Of a DNA stretch of 64,000 bases, positions 42,486 to 50,992 are shown one piece after another. The position numbers and the translations under genes are program-made. The notes below the pieces were generated by a model, which did not search any database, was not told where the DNA came from, and saw only the letters and a list, made by a program, of their open reading frames with translations. Origin of the DNA: Janthinobacterium rivuli (lineage in GTDB: Bacteria; Pseudomonadota; Gammaproteobacteria; Burkholderiales; Burkholderiaceae_D); assembly GCF_029690045.1 (NCBI RefSeq), contig NZ_CP121464.1:2914001-2978000 (forward strand), given 5' to 3'. The stretch's first letter is position 1. Each line of letters opens with the position of its first letter.

Positions 42486-42533
42486 TTATTGAGGGCACGC
42501 CGGGAGCATTGTCACATTCGACGGTGGCGTTGC

Positions 42534-42567
42534 AAAAAAAAAGCGCGCAACCCAATAGGCGCGCGCT
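42534..42567 (-). terminator. Terminator of the ETF-QO gene
   Basis: On the minus strand AGCGCGC pairs with GCGCGCT around a 12-base loop, followed by nine T (42542-42534). It lies 33 bp beyond the ETF-QO stop. Confidence 0.88.
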
Positions 42568-42599
42568 GTTTTACAGGAGGTACGGTGTGTGCGGGAGAA

Positions 42600-44276
42600 T
42601 TACATATTCGGATAATTCGGCCCGCCGCCGCCTTCCGGTGTCACCCACACGATGTTCTGCGTCGGGTCCTTGATGTCGCAGGTTTTACAGTGCACGCAGT
42701 TCTGTGCATTGATCTGCAGGCGTTCGGCGCCGTCGTCGTTTTTCACGAATTCGTACACGCCGGCGGGACAGTAACGCGCTTCCGGACCCGCATACGTGGC
42801 CAGGTTGACGTCGACCGGGACGCTGGCGTTCTTCAACGTCAGGTGGATCGGCTGGTCTTCCGCGTGGTTCGTGTTCGAGATGAACACGGACGACATCTTG
42901 TCGAAAGTCAGCTTGCCATCGGGTTTCGGATACACGATCTTTTTCGACTGGGCGGCCGGTTTCAGGCATTCGTGGTCGCCGTGCGAGTGGTGCAGCGTCC
43001 ATGGCGCCTTGCCGCGGAAGATCAACTGGTCGATGCCCGTCATCAGGCTGCCCAGGTACAGGCCCTTCGACAGCCATGGCTTGACGTTGCGCGCCACGTG
43101 CAGCTCTTCATGCAGCCAGGATTGTTCAAAGGCGACAGGGTAGCTCGTCAGTTCGTCGTGCTGGCGCTGTTCGCCCAGCGCGCCGAAGGCCGCGTCCGCC
43201 GCCAGCATGCCGCTCTTGATGGCCGCGTGGCTGCCCTTGATGCGGCTCATGTTCAGGAAGCCCGCATCGCAGCCGATCAGCGCGCCGCCGGCAAACACCA
43301 GTTTCGGCAACGATTGCAGGCCGCCGGCCGCGATCGCGCGCGCGCCGTAGGAAATACGCTTGCCGCCTTCGAAGAACTTGCGGATTTCCGGATGCGTTTT
43401 ATAGCGCTGGAATTCCTCGTATGGGGACAAATACGGGTTTTCGTAGTTCAGTCCCACCACGTAGCCGACCATCACCTGGTTGTTTTCCAGGTGGTACAGG
43501 AAGGAGCCGCCATAGGTTTTCGTGTCCAGCGGCCAGCCGCTCGAGTGGATCACCAGGCCCGGCTTGTGCTGGGCCGGGTCGATTTCCCACAATTCCTTGA
43601 TGCCGATACCGTATGACTGGGGATCTTTGCCGGCGTTCAAGTCATACTTGGCCATCAATTGCTTGCCCAGGTGGCCGCGCGCGCCTTCGGCGAACAGGGT
43701 GTACTTGGCGTGCAATTCCATGCCCAGCTGGAAGTCGGGACCCGGTTCGCCATCGCGCTTGACGCCCATGTTGCCGGTCGCCACGCCTTTCACGGAGCCG
43801 TCGTCGTTGTAGAGGATTTCCGCGGCAGGGAAGCCCGGGAAGATTTCCACGCCCAGGTTTTCCGCCTGCTGGCCCATCCAGCGCACCACATTGCCCAGCG
43901 AGACGATGTAGTTGCCGTGGTTTTCAAAGCAGGCCGGCACGGCGAAGCCCGGCGTTTTATACGCTTTCGTTTCGGTCAGGAACAGGATGCGGTCTTCCGT
44001 CACTTCCGTGTTCAGGGGCGCGCCCAGTTCTTTCCAGTTCGGAATCAGTTCGGTCAACGCTTTCGGGTCCATGATGGCGCCCGACAGGATATGCGCGCCC
44101 AGTTCGCCGCCTTTTTCCAGCACGCAGACGGACACTTCCTGGCTCTTTTCAGCGGCCAGCTGCTTCAGGCGGATCGCCGCGGCCAAGCCTGCGGGGCCAC
44201 CGCCGACGATCACCACGTCATACTCCATGGTTTCGCGCGGTCCGTACTGTTCAACTAAGTTATTAGGCTGTGTCAT
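42600..44276 (-). CDS. Electron transfer flavoprotein-ubiquinone oxidoreductase
   Basis: A 558-residue flavoprotein passing electrons from ETF to ubiquinone at the membrane. The FAD Rossmann motif is VVIVGGGPAGLAAAIRLKQL near residue 20. The C-terminal 4Fe-4S ferredoxin-like domain has CPAGVYEF and NCVHCKTCDIKDPTQNI, with the four cysteines, followed by PEGGGGPNYPNM. Length agrees with the family. It is monocistronic with its own terminator, and 263 bp separate it from the divergent SDR gene. Confidence 0.96.
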   Translation of the reverse strand: MTQPNNLVEQYGPRETMEYDVVIVGGGPAGLAAAIRLKQLAAEKSQEVSVCVLEKGGELGAHILSGAIMDPKALTELIPNWKELGAPLNTEVTEDRILFLTETKAYKTPGFAVPACFENHGNYIVSLGNVVRWMGQQAENLGVEIFPGFPAAEILYNDDGSVKGVATGNMGVKRDGEPGPDFQLGMELHAKYTLFAEGARGHLGKQLMAKYDLNAGKDPQSYGIGIKELWEIDPAQHKPGLVIHSSGWPLDTKTYGGSFLYHLENNQVMVGYVVGLNYENPYLSPYEEFQRYKTHPEIRKFFEGGKRISYGARAIAAGGLQSLPKLVFAGGALIGCDAGFLNMSRIKGSHAAIKSGMLAADAAFGALGEQRQHDELTSYPVAFEQSWLHEELHVARNVKPWLSKGLYLGSLMTGIDQLIFRGKAPWTLHHSHGDHECLKPAAQSKKIVYPKPDGKLTFDKMSSVFISNTNHAEDQPIHLTLKNASVPVDVNLATYAGPEARYCPAGVYEFVKNDDGAERLQINAQNCVHCKTCDIKDPTQNIVWVTPEGGGGPNYPNM

Positions 44277-44539
44277 GGTCTCGATTGTTAGTAACTAAAT
44301 AGGTAGCAAGGATAGGGAATAAAGCATCATCGGGGAAATTTAAGCACGAGTGTGCTTGTTTTTGACGAGGATTGCAACTTTGGCGCCATTTTGCGTGACA
44401 TTGCCCCTCGCCGCAATCTAAATCCGGCCATTTTGTGTAATGATGGCGTTTACTTTTGCTCGAGTGCGCTGCGGGGGAATGTGCCCGATTGCCATAGGCA
44501 CGGCGCAGAGTGTTGTCTAAAATAAAACAGGAGTAGCTC

Positions 44540-45316
44540 GTGGGCATAGAAGTCAATTTCGAGGGCAAGATTGCCCTGATTACCGGCGCATCGAGCGGCC
44601 TCGGCGCGCGCTTTGCGAAAGTGCTGGCCCAGGCCGGCGCACAGGTCGTGCTGGCGTCGCGCCGCACCGAACGCCTGAAGGAGTTGCGCGCCGAAATCGA
44701 AGCGGACGGCGGCGCCGCGCACGTGGTGTCGCTCGACGTGACCGACTTCGCCAGCATCAAGTCGGCCATCGCGCATGCGGAAACGGAAGCGGGCCCCATC
44801 GATATCCTCGTCAACAATTCCGGTGTCTCCACCACGCAACGCCTGGTTGACGTCACGCCCGAAGATTACTCGTTCGTGATGGACACCAACCTGCGCGGAT
44901 CGTTCTTCGTGGCCCAGCAAACGGCCAAGCGCATGATCGCGCGCGCCAAGGGCGACCCGAAAAAACAGCACCGCATCATCAATATCGCCTCGATGGCGGG
45001 CTTGCAGGTGCTGCCGCAGATCGGCGTGTACTGCATGAGCAAGGCGGGCATGGTACACATGACGCGCGCCATGGCCGTGGAGTGGGGAAAATATGGCATC
45101 AACACGAACGCCATCTGTCCCGGCTATATTTCCACGGAAATCAATGAAGATTACTTCGCCACCGAGCAGGGCAAGAAGCTGATCGAAATGCTGCCGAATA
45201 AACGTCCGGGCAAGCCGGAAGACCTCGACGGCCTGTTGCTGCTGCTGGCGGGCGAGGATTCGCATTTCATCAATGGCGCCATCATTTCCGCAGACGGTGG
45301 AATGAGTACCTTCTAA
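44540..45316 (+). CDS. Short-chain dehydrogenase/reductase
   Basis: A 258-residue SDR. The NAD(P)-binding motif TGASSGLG is at residues 15-22, NNSG at 92-95, and the catalytic YCMSK gives Tyr164 and Lys168. The R41-R42 pair after the second strand suggests NADP(H). It starts with GTG behind CAGGAG. Its stop overlaps that of the convergent PAS-LuxR gene by 4 bp. Substrate is unknown; the divergent ETF-QO and the nearby CoA-transferase suggest acyl or keto-acid metabolism. Confidence 0.93.
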   Translation: MGIEVNFEGKIALITGASSGLGARFAKVLAQAGAQVVLASRRTERLKELRAEIEADGGAAHVVSLDVTDFASIKSAIAHAETEAGPIDILVNNSGVSTTQRLVDVTPEDYSFVMDTNLRGSFFVAQQTAKRMIARAKGDPKKQHRIINIASMAGLQVLPQIGVYCMSKAGMVHMTRAMAVEWGKYGINTNAICPGYISTEINEDYFATEQGKKLIEMLPNKRPGKPEDLDGLLLLLAGEDSHFINGAIISADGGMSTF

Positions 45317-45879
45317 CGCTGCAGCTGCAGCCCCACCAGCTTGTGCACGAGTTCCGACGACGTCGATGCGGCGAACTTGCGCATCAGCTTGGCGCGGTGC
45401 ATTTCCACCGTGCGGGGGCTGAGGTCGATCTGGCGGGCGATGACCTTGCTGGTCTTGCCTTCCACCAGCAGGGCGGCGATTTCGCGCTCGCGCGGGGTCA
45501 GTTCGGCCGTCACGGGACGTTTCTCGCTGACATCCTCGAACGTCCAGATGCCCGCTCCCAGCGGTTTGTTCGGCAGCATGGCGTGGCCCGTGACGTGGCA
45601 CCAGAACAATTCCCCATTACTGCGGCGCATGATGCGCTCGTCCGAATAGCGGCCTTTGGCGTTCATGATGGGGATGATGCGGTCACCCGTGCGCAGGAAT
45701 TCGTCGTGCGTGGGGTAGAGTACTTCGAAGGACTGGTCGTCGAGCTGGGCGCGCGCATAGCCGAACATGGCTGCCAGCGCTTCGTTGCAGCTGCGCATGA
45801 TACGGTTTTCCGACATGCACATGCCCACGGGCGCGTGCAGGAAGATGCTTTCATAATCGATGGCTGACGCGGCGTTCAT
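45313..45879 (-). CDS. PAS-LuxR transcriptional regulator
   Basis: A 188-residue protein. Residues ~10-120 form a PAS domain (FLHAPVGMCMSENRIMRSCNEALAAMFGYARAQL, GELFWCHVTG). The C-terminus is a LuxR-type HTH: LTPREREIAALLVEGKTSKVIARQIDLSPRTVEMHRAKLMRKF. It is divergent from the CoA-transferase genes (147 bp gap), which it may control. There is no receiver domain, so a small ligand or redox signal through PAS is more likely than phosphorylation. Confidence 0.9.
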   Translation of the reverse strand: MNAASAIDYESIFLHAPVGMCMSENRIMRSCNEALAAMFGYARAQLDDQSFEVLYPTHDEFLRTGDRIIPIMNAKGRYSDERIMRRSNGELFWCHVTGHAMLPNKPLGAGIWTFEDVSEKRPVTAELTPREREIAALLVEGKTSKVIARQIDLSPRTVEMHRAKLMRKFAASTSSELVHKLVGLQLQR

Positions 45880-45977
45880 CTGATACGTATCACTCTCACA
45901 GGGGGATTGCTGGCACGGCGCCGGTAGTTCTACGGTATTGTACTTTCCACTCGCGTATTTTATGCTGAGTCGCTGCC

Positions 45978-45992
45978 TGAGTCATGGACTCA
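45978..45992. promoter_or_regulatory. Palindrome upstream of the CoA-transferase genes
   Basis: TGAGTC-ATG-GACTCA is a perfect 6+6 palindrome about 35 bp before the first CoA-transferase ATG, in the gap shared with the PAS-LuxR gene. It is a candidate operator; nothing in the sequence proves which protein binds. Confidence 0.4.
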
Positions 45993-46026
45993 AGACCAAA
46001 GCTTAACAAAAGATAGAGGGACACCC

Positions 46027-46728
46027 ATGAATAAAGTTTATCCTGACGCCGCCTCGGCGCTGGCCGGTATCGTCCAAGATGGCCAGACCATCGCCGTCGG
46101 CGGCTTCGGCCTGTGCGGCATTCCCGAAGCCCTGATCGCTGCCTTGCGCGATTCGGGCGTGACGGGCCTGACGGCCATTTCGAATAACGCCGGCGTGGAC
46201 GGCTTCGGCCTGGGCCAGCTCTTGACCACGCGCCAGATCAAGAAAATGATCGCCTCCTACGTGGGTGAAAACAAGGAATTCGCGCGCCAGTACCTGGCCG
46301 GCGAACTGGAACTGGAATTCACGCCGCAAGGCACGCTGGCTGAAAAACTGCGCGCCGGCGGCGCCGGCATTCCCGCCTTCTTCACCAAGACGGGCGTGGG
46401 CACCATCGTTGCCGACGGCAAGGAACTGCGCGAATTCGACGGCGAGCAATACGTGATGGAGCGCAGCCTCGTGGCCGACGTGTCGCTGGTCAAAGCCTAC
46501 ATGGCTGACCGCGCCGGCAATTTGGTCTACCGCAAGACGGCGCGCAATTTCAACCCGAACGTGGCCATGGCCGGCAAGATCACCATCGTCGAAGTGGAAA
46601 AACTGGTGGAAGTGGGCGAAATCGACCCGGACCAGGTCCATACGCCGAGCATCTTCGTGCACCGCATCGTGGTCAACGCGAACCCGGAAAAACGCATCGA
46701 GCAGCGCACCGTGCGCACTGAAGCATAA
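46027..46728 (+). CDS. scoA: 3-oxoacid CoA-transferase, subunit A
   Basis: A 233-residue alpha subunit of a family I CoA-transferase. [19 protein letters not shown] is the glycine-rich family signature, followed by [17 protein letters not shown] and [33 protein letters not shown]. It acts with the next gene to move CoA between succinyl-CoA and a 3-oxoacid such as acetoacetate. An adipate or other substrate (PcaI/AtoD) cannot be excluded. GAGGG precedes the ATG. Confidence 0.92.
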   Translation: MNKVYPDAASALAGIVQDGQTIAVGGFGLCGIPEALIAALRDSGVTGLTAISNNAGVDGFGLGQLLTTRQIKKMIASYVGENKEFARQYLAGELELEFTPQGTLAEKLRAGGAGIPAFFTKTGVGTIVADGKELREFDGEQYVMERSLVADVSLVKAYMADRAGNLVYRKTARNFNPNVAMAGKITIVEVEKLVEVGEIDPDQVHTPSIFVHRIVVNANPEKRIEQRTVRTEA

Positions 46729-46748
46729 AACAGAATACGGAGATAATC

Positions 46749-47399
46749 ATGGCTTGGACGAGAGATGAGATGGCCGCGCGCGCGGCGAAAGAATTGCAGG
46801 ATGGCTTTTATGTGAACCTGGGCATCGGCTTGCCGACCCTGGTCGCGAACTATGTGCCGGAGAACATCGAAGTATTCCTGCAGTCGGAAAACGGTTTATT
46901 GGGCATCGGCCCGTTCCCCACCGATGCGGAAGTCGATGCCGACCTGATCAACGCGGGTAAACAGACGGTGACGGCCTTGCCCGGCGCCGCCTACTTCAGC
47001 TCGGCCGATTCTTTCGGCATGATCCGCGGCGGCAAGATCAACCTGGCCATCCTGGGCGCCATGCAAGTGTCGGAAAAGGGCGACCTGGCGAACTGGATGA
47101 TCCCAGGAAAAATGGTCAAGGGCATGGGCGGCGCGATGGACCTCGTCGCCGGCGTCAAGCGCGTGGTCGTGCTGATGGAACACGTGGCCACGGCCAAGGA
47201 TGGCACGACGTCGCACAAGCTGCTGAAACAGTGCGACTTGCCGCTGACGGGCGTGGGCGTGGTCGACGTCATCATCAGCGACCTGGGCGTGATCGATGTG
47301 ACGGAAAACGGCCTGAAGCTGGTGGAACTGGCGCCGGGCGTGACCAAGGAACAAGTGCAGGCGGCCACGGGCGCTGAGCTGGACGTCTCCGCCGTGTAA
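46749..47399 (+). CDS. scoB: 3-oxoacid CoA-transferase, subunit B
   Basis: A 216-residue beta subunit. The active-site glutamate lies in [14 protein letters not shown], and [17 protein letters not shown] is the other conserved motif. It follows subunit A by 20 bp. A terminator directly after the stop closes the two-gene operon. Confidence 0.93.
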   Translation: MAWTRDEMAARAAKELQDGFYVNLGIGLPTLVANYVPENIEVFLQSENGLLGIGPFPTDAEVDADLINAGKQTVTALPGAAYFSSADSFGMIRGGKINLAILGAMQVSEKGDLANWMIPGKMVKGMGGAMDLVAGVKRVVVLMEHVATAKDGTTSHKLLKQCDLPLTGVGVVDVIISDLGVIDVTENGLKLVELAPGVTKEQVQAATGAELDVSAV

Positions 47400-47424
47400 G
47401 CCAGGCGGATCGTCGTATGAAAGC

Positions 47425-47453
47425 AGGGCGGACAGCGATGTCCGCCCTTTTTT
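47425..47453 (+). terminator. Terminator of the CoA-transferase operon
   Basis: AGGGCGGACA (47425-47434) pairs with TGTCCGCCCT (47439-47448) around GCGA, with a T-run to 47453. It touches the stop codon of the convergent DoxX gene. Confidence 0.95.
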
Positions 47454-47862
47454 ATGCGCCCGCCTTGCCGCGCAGCCCGTCCAGGCTGTAGGCGCCGGCG
47501 CCCGCTGCCGCGAAATACAGGAAGGTGAAGCAGTACATCACGGCCATTTCGCCGCCATTCAGGATCGGCAGGAAGCCGGCTGGCGCGTGCGCCATGAAAT
47601 AGGCGGCCGCCATCTGGCCCGACAGGATGAAGGCGACGGGGCGCGTGAACAGGCCCACCAGCAGCAAGGTACCGCCGACCAGTTCGATGACGCCGGCCGC
47701 ACCCATCACGGAAAACAGTTGCAAGCCATCGAACATGGCCACGTGCGGCGCGCCGAACAGCTTGGCCGTGCCGTGTTGCAGGAAGAGAAAGCCAAGGATG
47801 ATGCGCAGCACGCCCAGCAAACGTGGGCTCCAGGTGGCGTAAAAGGCGGGCGAGAGGGACAT
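47452..47862 (-). CDS. DoxX family membrane protein
   Basis: A 136-residue protein with four hydrophobic helices. LLGVLRIILGFLFLQHGTAKLFG is the DoxX N-terminus, and GVIELVGGTLLLVGLFTRPVAFILSGQMAAAYFMAHAP covers helices 2-3. Members are small inner-membrane proteins linked to redox or thiosulfate metabolism; the role here is unknown. The ATG at 47862 has GGAG 6 bp upstream and is preferred over the ATG at 47874. Confidence 0.88.
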   Translation of the reverse strand: MSLSPAFYATWSPRLLGVLRIILGFLFLQHGTAKLFGAPHVAMFDGLQLFSVMGAAGVIELVGGTLLLVGLFTRPVAFILSGQMAAAYFMAHAPAGFLPILNGGEMAVMYCFTFLYFAAAGAGAYSLDGLRGKAGA

Positions 47863-48048
47863 GACGTACTCCATTCAAAGGTGGATGGTTCGGTGTCAGG
47901 CTTGCATTAACGCAATGTCATTATGCGCGAGCCTGGCGGCGAACAGTAAGTCAGTACTGTAATGGTTTTTGATTCATTGATCATCATGGTAAATATTGAT
48001 GAATGATTTACTATTGGTTGATGATGCGATCGATAGCCCACGCGCAAT

Positions 48049-48080
48049 GAAAAAAGCCCCGCGGATCGCTCTGCGGGGCT
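48049..48080 (-). terminator. Terminator of dctA
   Basis: On the minus strand AGCCCCGC pairs with GCGGGGCT around a 10-base loop, followed by a run of seven T. It lies 19 bp after the dctA stop. Confidence 0.93.
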
Positions 48081-48098
48081 TTCAAAGGAGTGTACTGC

Positions 48099-49400
48099 TT
48101 ACTTGACGATATTCACGGCCGGGGCGACATACGCGTCGTCGGTCGGGTGGGTTGGATTCGCCAGCTCGCTATGCAGCTTGTCCATGTCCAGTTCCTTTTC
48201 CCATTTCGACACGACGATGGTGGCCACGCCGTTGCCGACGAAATTGGTCAGCGCGCGACATTCGCTCATGAAGCGGTCGATGCCCAGGATCAGCGCCATG
48301 CCGGCCACAGGAATCGTCGGCACGACGGCCAGGGTCGCGGCCAGGGTGATGAAGCCGGCGCCCGTGATGCCGGAGGCGCCTTTCGACGTCAGCATCGCCA
48401 CGCCGAGGATGGTCAGTTCCTGCCAGATGGTCAGTTCCGTGTTGGTGGCTTGCGCCACGAACAGGGCGGCCATGGTCATGTAGATATTGGTGCCGTCCAG
48501 GTTGAACGAGTAGCCGGTCGGCACGACCAGGCCGACGACTGGCTTGGAGCAGCCCAGGCGTTCGAGTTTTTTCATCAGGGCCGGCAGGGCCGATTCCGAC
48601 GAGCTGGTACCGAGCACGATCAGCAGCTCTTCCTTGATGTACAGCAAGAAGCGGCCGATGGAGAAGCCCGTGTACTTGGCGATCAGGCCCAGCACGACGA
48701 AGACGAACAGGAAGCAGGTCAGGTAGAACGAGCCCATCAGCTTGGCCAGCGGGATCAGCGAAGCCAGGCCGTATTTGCCGATGGTAAATGCCATCGCGCC
48801 GAATGCGCCGATCGGAGCGACTTTCATGATGATGTTGACCATGCCGAAGATGGCATGCGACAGCTCGTCGATCAGCTTGGTGACCGGACGGCCGCGCTCG
48901 CCCAGCAGTGACAGCGAGAAGCCGAACAGGATGGCGATCAACAGCACTTGCAGGATGTCGCCCTTGGCGAAGGCGTCAACGAAGGTCTTCGGAATGATGT
49001 TCATCACGAAGTCGACCGTCGACATGCCTTCGGCGTGCGTGTATTGCGCGATCGACTTGGCGTCCAGGTGGGCCGGATCGGCGTTGAAACCGGCGCCCGG
49101 TTTGAGGATATTGGCGACCAGCAAGCCGATGGCCAGCGCGAAGGTGGAGACCACTTCGAAGTACAGCAGCGCCTTGCCGCCCACTCGGCCGATCTTCTTG
49201 ACGTCCTGCATGCCGGCGATACCGGAGACCACGGTACAGAAGATCACCGGGGCGATGATCATCTTGATCAGTTTGATAAAGCCGTCGCCCAGCGGTTTCA
49301 TGTCGACGGCGTTCGAAGGGTAGAACACCCCCAGCAGCACGCCGGCCACGATGGCGAACAGCACCTGTACGTACAGGATTTTATAGAATGGTTTTTTCAC
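48099..49400 (-). CDS. dctA: C4-dicarboxylate/H+ symporter DctA
   Basis: A 433-residue DAACS transporter. [18 protein letters not shown] and the serine-rich loop [21 protein letters not shown] are family signatures. [25 protein letters not shown] and [22 protein letters not shown] are the substrate and cation-binding regions. It imports succinate, fumarate and malate. The GTG at 49400 with a GAGGAGA site is the start; the frame upstream of it has no membrane-protein character. Confidence 0.94.
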   Translation of the reverse strand: MKKPFYKILYVQVLFAIVAGVLLGVFYPSNAVDMKPLGDGFIKLIKMIIAPVIFCTVVSGIAGMQDVKKIGRVGGKALLYFEVVSTFALAIGLLVANILKPGAGFNADPAHLDAKSIAQYTHAEGMSTVDFVMNIIPKTFVDAFAKGDILQVLLIAILFGFSLSLLGERGRPVTKLIDELSHAIFGMVNIIMKVAPIGAFGAMAFTIGKYGLASLIPLAKLMGSFYLTCFLFVFVVLGLIAKYTGFSIGRFLLYIKEELLIVLGTSSSESALPALMKKLERLGCSKPVVGLVVPTGYSFNLDGTNIYMTMAALFVAQATNTELTIWQELTILGVAMLTSKGASGITGAGFITLAATLAVVPTIPVAGMALILGIDRFMSECRALTNFVGNGVATIVVSKWEKELDMDKLHSELANPTHPTDDAYVAPAVNIVK

Positions 49401-49662
49401 GAGTGGTCTCCTCTTGCGGGTTGATGCTGCGATCATCCGCCCATTGCCAGGCCGCCTCAATTGTGGATAACCGCAGATATGCATTTTCGCTATATCGGGT
49501 ATTGCGCCATGGCGACCGTGCCAGTGCTGTGCTGCGGCGCAGCATTTCAGGCGCGCGCTTGGAGCATTGCCCGCGCTGCGCTACACTGCCGTAGCGTCGC
49601 GCGCGGGACACCTCCTGGCGGGCAGGAAGCGGTGCTCTTTTTATATCGAATAAGGAATTGGC

Positions 49663-50544
49663 ATGATCGAAGCGAGCATCAAATCCGTGCAATGCATCTC
49701 CCCCGCAGGCTTGCATACCATGTCGTACAAGGAGTGGGGCGCGGCCGATAATCCGAACGTGCTCGTCTGCGCCCATGGCGTGACGCGGGTGGCGGACGAC
49801 TTCGACAACCTGGCGCGCGCCATGGCCAGCGATTACCGCGTGATCTGCCCCGACGTGGTGGGACGCGGGCGCTCGGGCTGGCTGGCCAATCCCCAGTTTT
49901 ACCGCGTGCCGCAATATGTGAGCGACATGGTGACCCTGCTGGCGCGCGTGCTGGCCAATGGCGAGCGCCAGACGGTGGACTGGTTCGGTACGTCGATGGG
50001 CGGCTTGATCGGCCTGGGCCTGGCCTCGTTGCCCAACAGCCCGATCAGCAAACTGGTGCTGAACGATATCGGCCCGACTCTGGCGCCGGAAGCCTTGCAG
50101 CGCATCGGCGACTACATCGGCCAGGACTTGCGTTTCGAGACGTTTGAACAGGGCGCCAGGTTCGTGCGCGACGTGTCCGCCAGCTTCGGCCCGCACACGG
50201 ACGCGGAATGGCATAAACTGGCGGTGGATGTGTTGCGCCAGGATAAAGATGGGCACTGGCGCCGCCACTATGATATGGGACTGGCCATGCCGTTCCGCTC
50301 GGCCACGCCGGAATCGGCGGCCAGCGACGAAGCCATGCTGTGGGCCGCGTATGATGCCGTGCGCTGCCCCACCTTGCTGGTGCGCGGGTCGGAATCGGAC
50401 CTGCTGTCGCGCGAGACGGCGCAGATCATGCTCGGTCGCGGCCCGAAGGCGGAGCTGGTGGAAATCGCCGGCGTGGGCCATGCGCCCACTTTCGTCCACG
50501 ACGACCAGATCGCCATCGCCCGCAAGTTTTTGCTGGGCAAGTAA
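49663..50544 (+). CDS. Alpha/beta hydrolase
   Basis: A 293-residue hydrolase. The nucleophile is Ser111 in GTSMGG, the histidine lies in GVGHAPTF near residue 272, and the acid is probably the Asp of RGSESDLLS near 246. VCAHGVTR forms the oxyanion loop. It belongs to the group similar to 3-oxoadipate enol-lactonases and esterases, but the substrate is open. An AAGGAA site precedes the ATG. ridA and relA follow in the same direction with gaps of 56 and 41 bp. Confidence 0.9.
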   Translation: MIEASIKSVQCISPAGLHTMSYKEWGAADNPNVLVCAHGVTRVADDFDNLARAMASDYRVICPDVVGRGRSGWLANPQFYRVPQYVSDMVTLLARVLANGERQTVDWFGTSMGGLIGLGLASLPNSPISKLVLNDIGPTLAPEALQRIGDYIGQDLRFETFEQGARFVRDVSASFGPHTDAEWHKLAVDVLRQDKDGHWRRHYDMGLAMPFRSATPESAASDEAMLWAAYDAVRCPTLLVRGSESDLLSRETAQIMLGRGPKAELVEIAGVGHAPTFVHDDQIAIARKFLLGK

Positions 50545-50600
50545 TAGTCAGTAACAATCAGTAACGCTGTACAGATTTTGAAACAACCGAAAGAAGAAGC

Positions 50601-50951
50601 ATGGAAATTACACGACTGCACGTAGGCAAACGCCTCTCCGAAGTAGCCATACACAACAACACCATCTACCTGGCGGGCCAGATCGCCGAAGATACCACGC
50701 AAGGCATCGTCGGCCAGACGCGCGAAGTGCTCGGCCACGTCGACCGTCTGCTGATGGAAGCGGGCAGCGACAAGACTTGCATCCTGTCGTGCCAGATCTA
50801 CATCGCCGACATGAAGGATTTCCCCGGCATGAATGAAGTGTGGGACGACTGGGTCGCCTCAGGCCACACGCCGCCGCGCGCCACGGTGGAAGCGAAACTG
50901 GCCAATCCGGCATGCCTGGTTGAAATCGTCATCATCGCTGCAGAACGCTAA
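50601..50951 (+). CDS. RidA/YjgF/UK114 family protein
   Basis: A 116-residue protein of the RidA superfamily: NNTIYLAGQIAEDTTQGIVGQTREVLGHVDRLLMEAGSDKTCILSCQIYIADMKDFPGMNEVWDDWV covers most of the conserved part. The end PPRATVEAKLANPACLVEIVIIA is typical. RidA proteins hydrolyse reactive enamine/imine intermediates. The Arg of RidA's RVAVEVA-type motif is not in the same place (NPACLVEIV), so this may be one of the Rid1-7 subfamilies and not classical RidA. Confidence 0.88.
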   Translation: MEITRLHVGKRLSEVAIHNNTIYLAGQIAEDTTQGIVGQTREVLGHVDRLLMEAGSDKTCILSCQIYIADMKDFPGMNEVWDDWVASGHTPPRATVEAKLANPACLVEIVIIAAER

Positions 50952-50992
50952 GTTTTTCAAGCTGTTGAGTCATCAAGTTTATAAGGTAATAC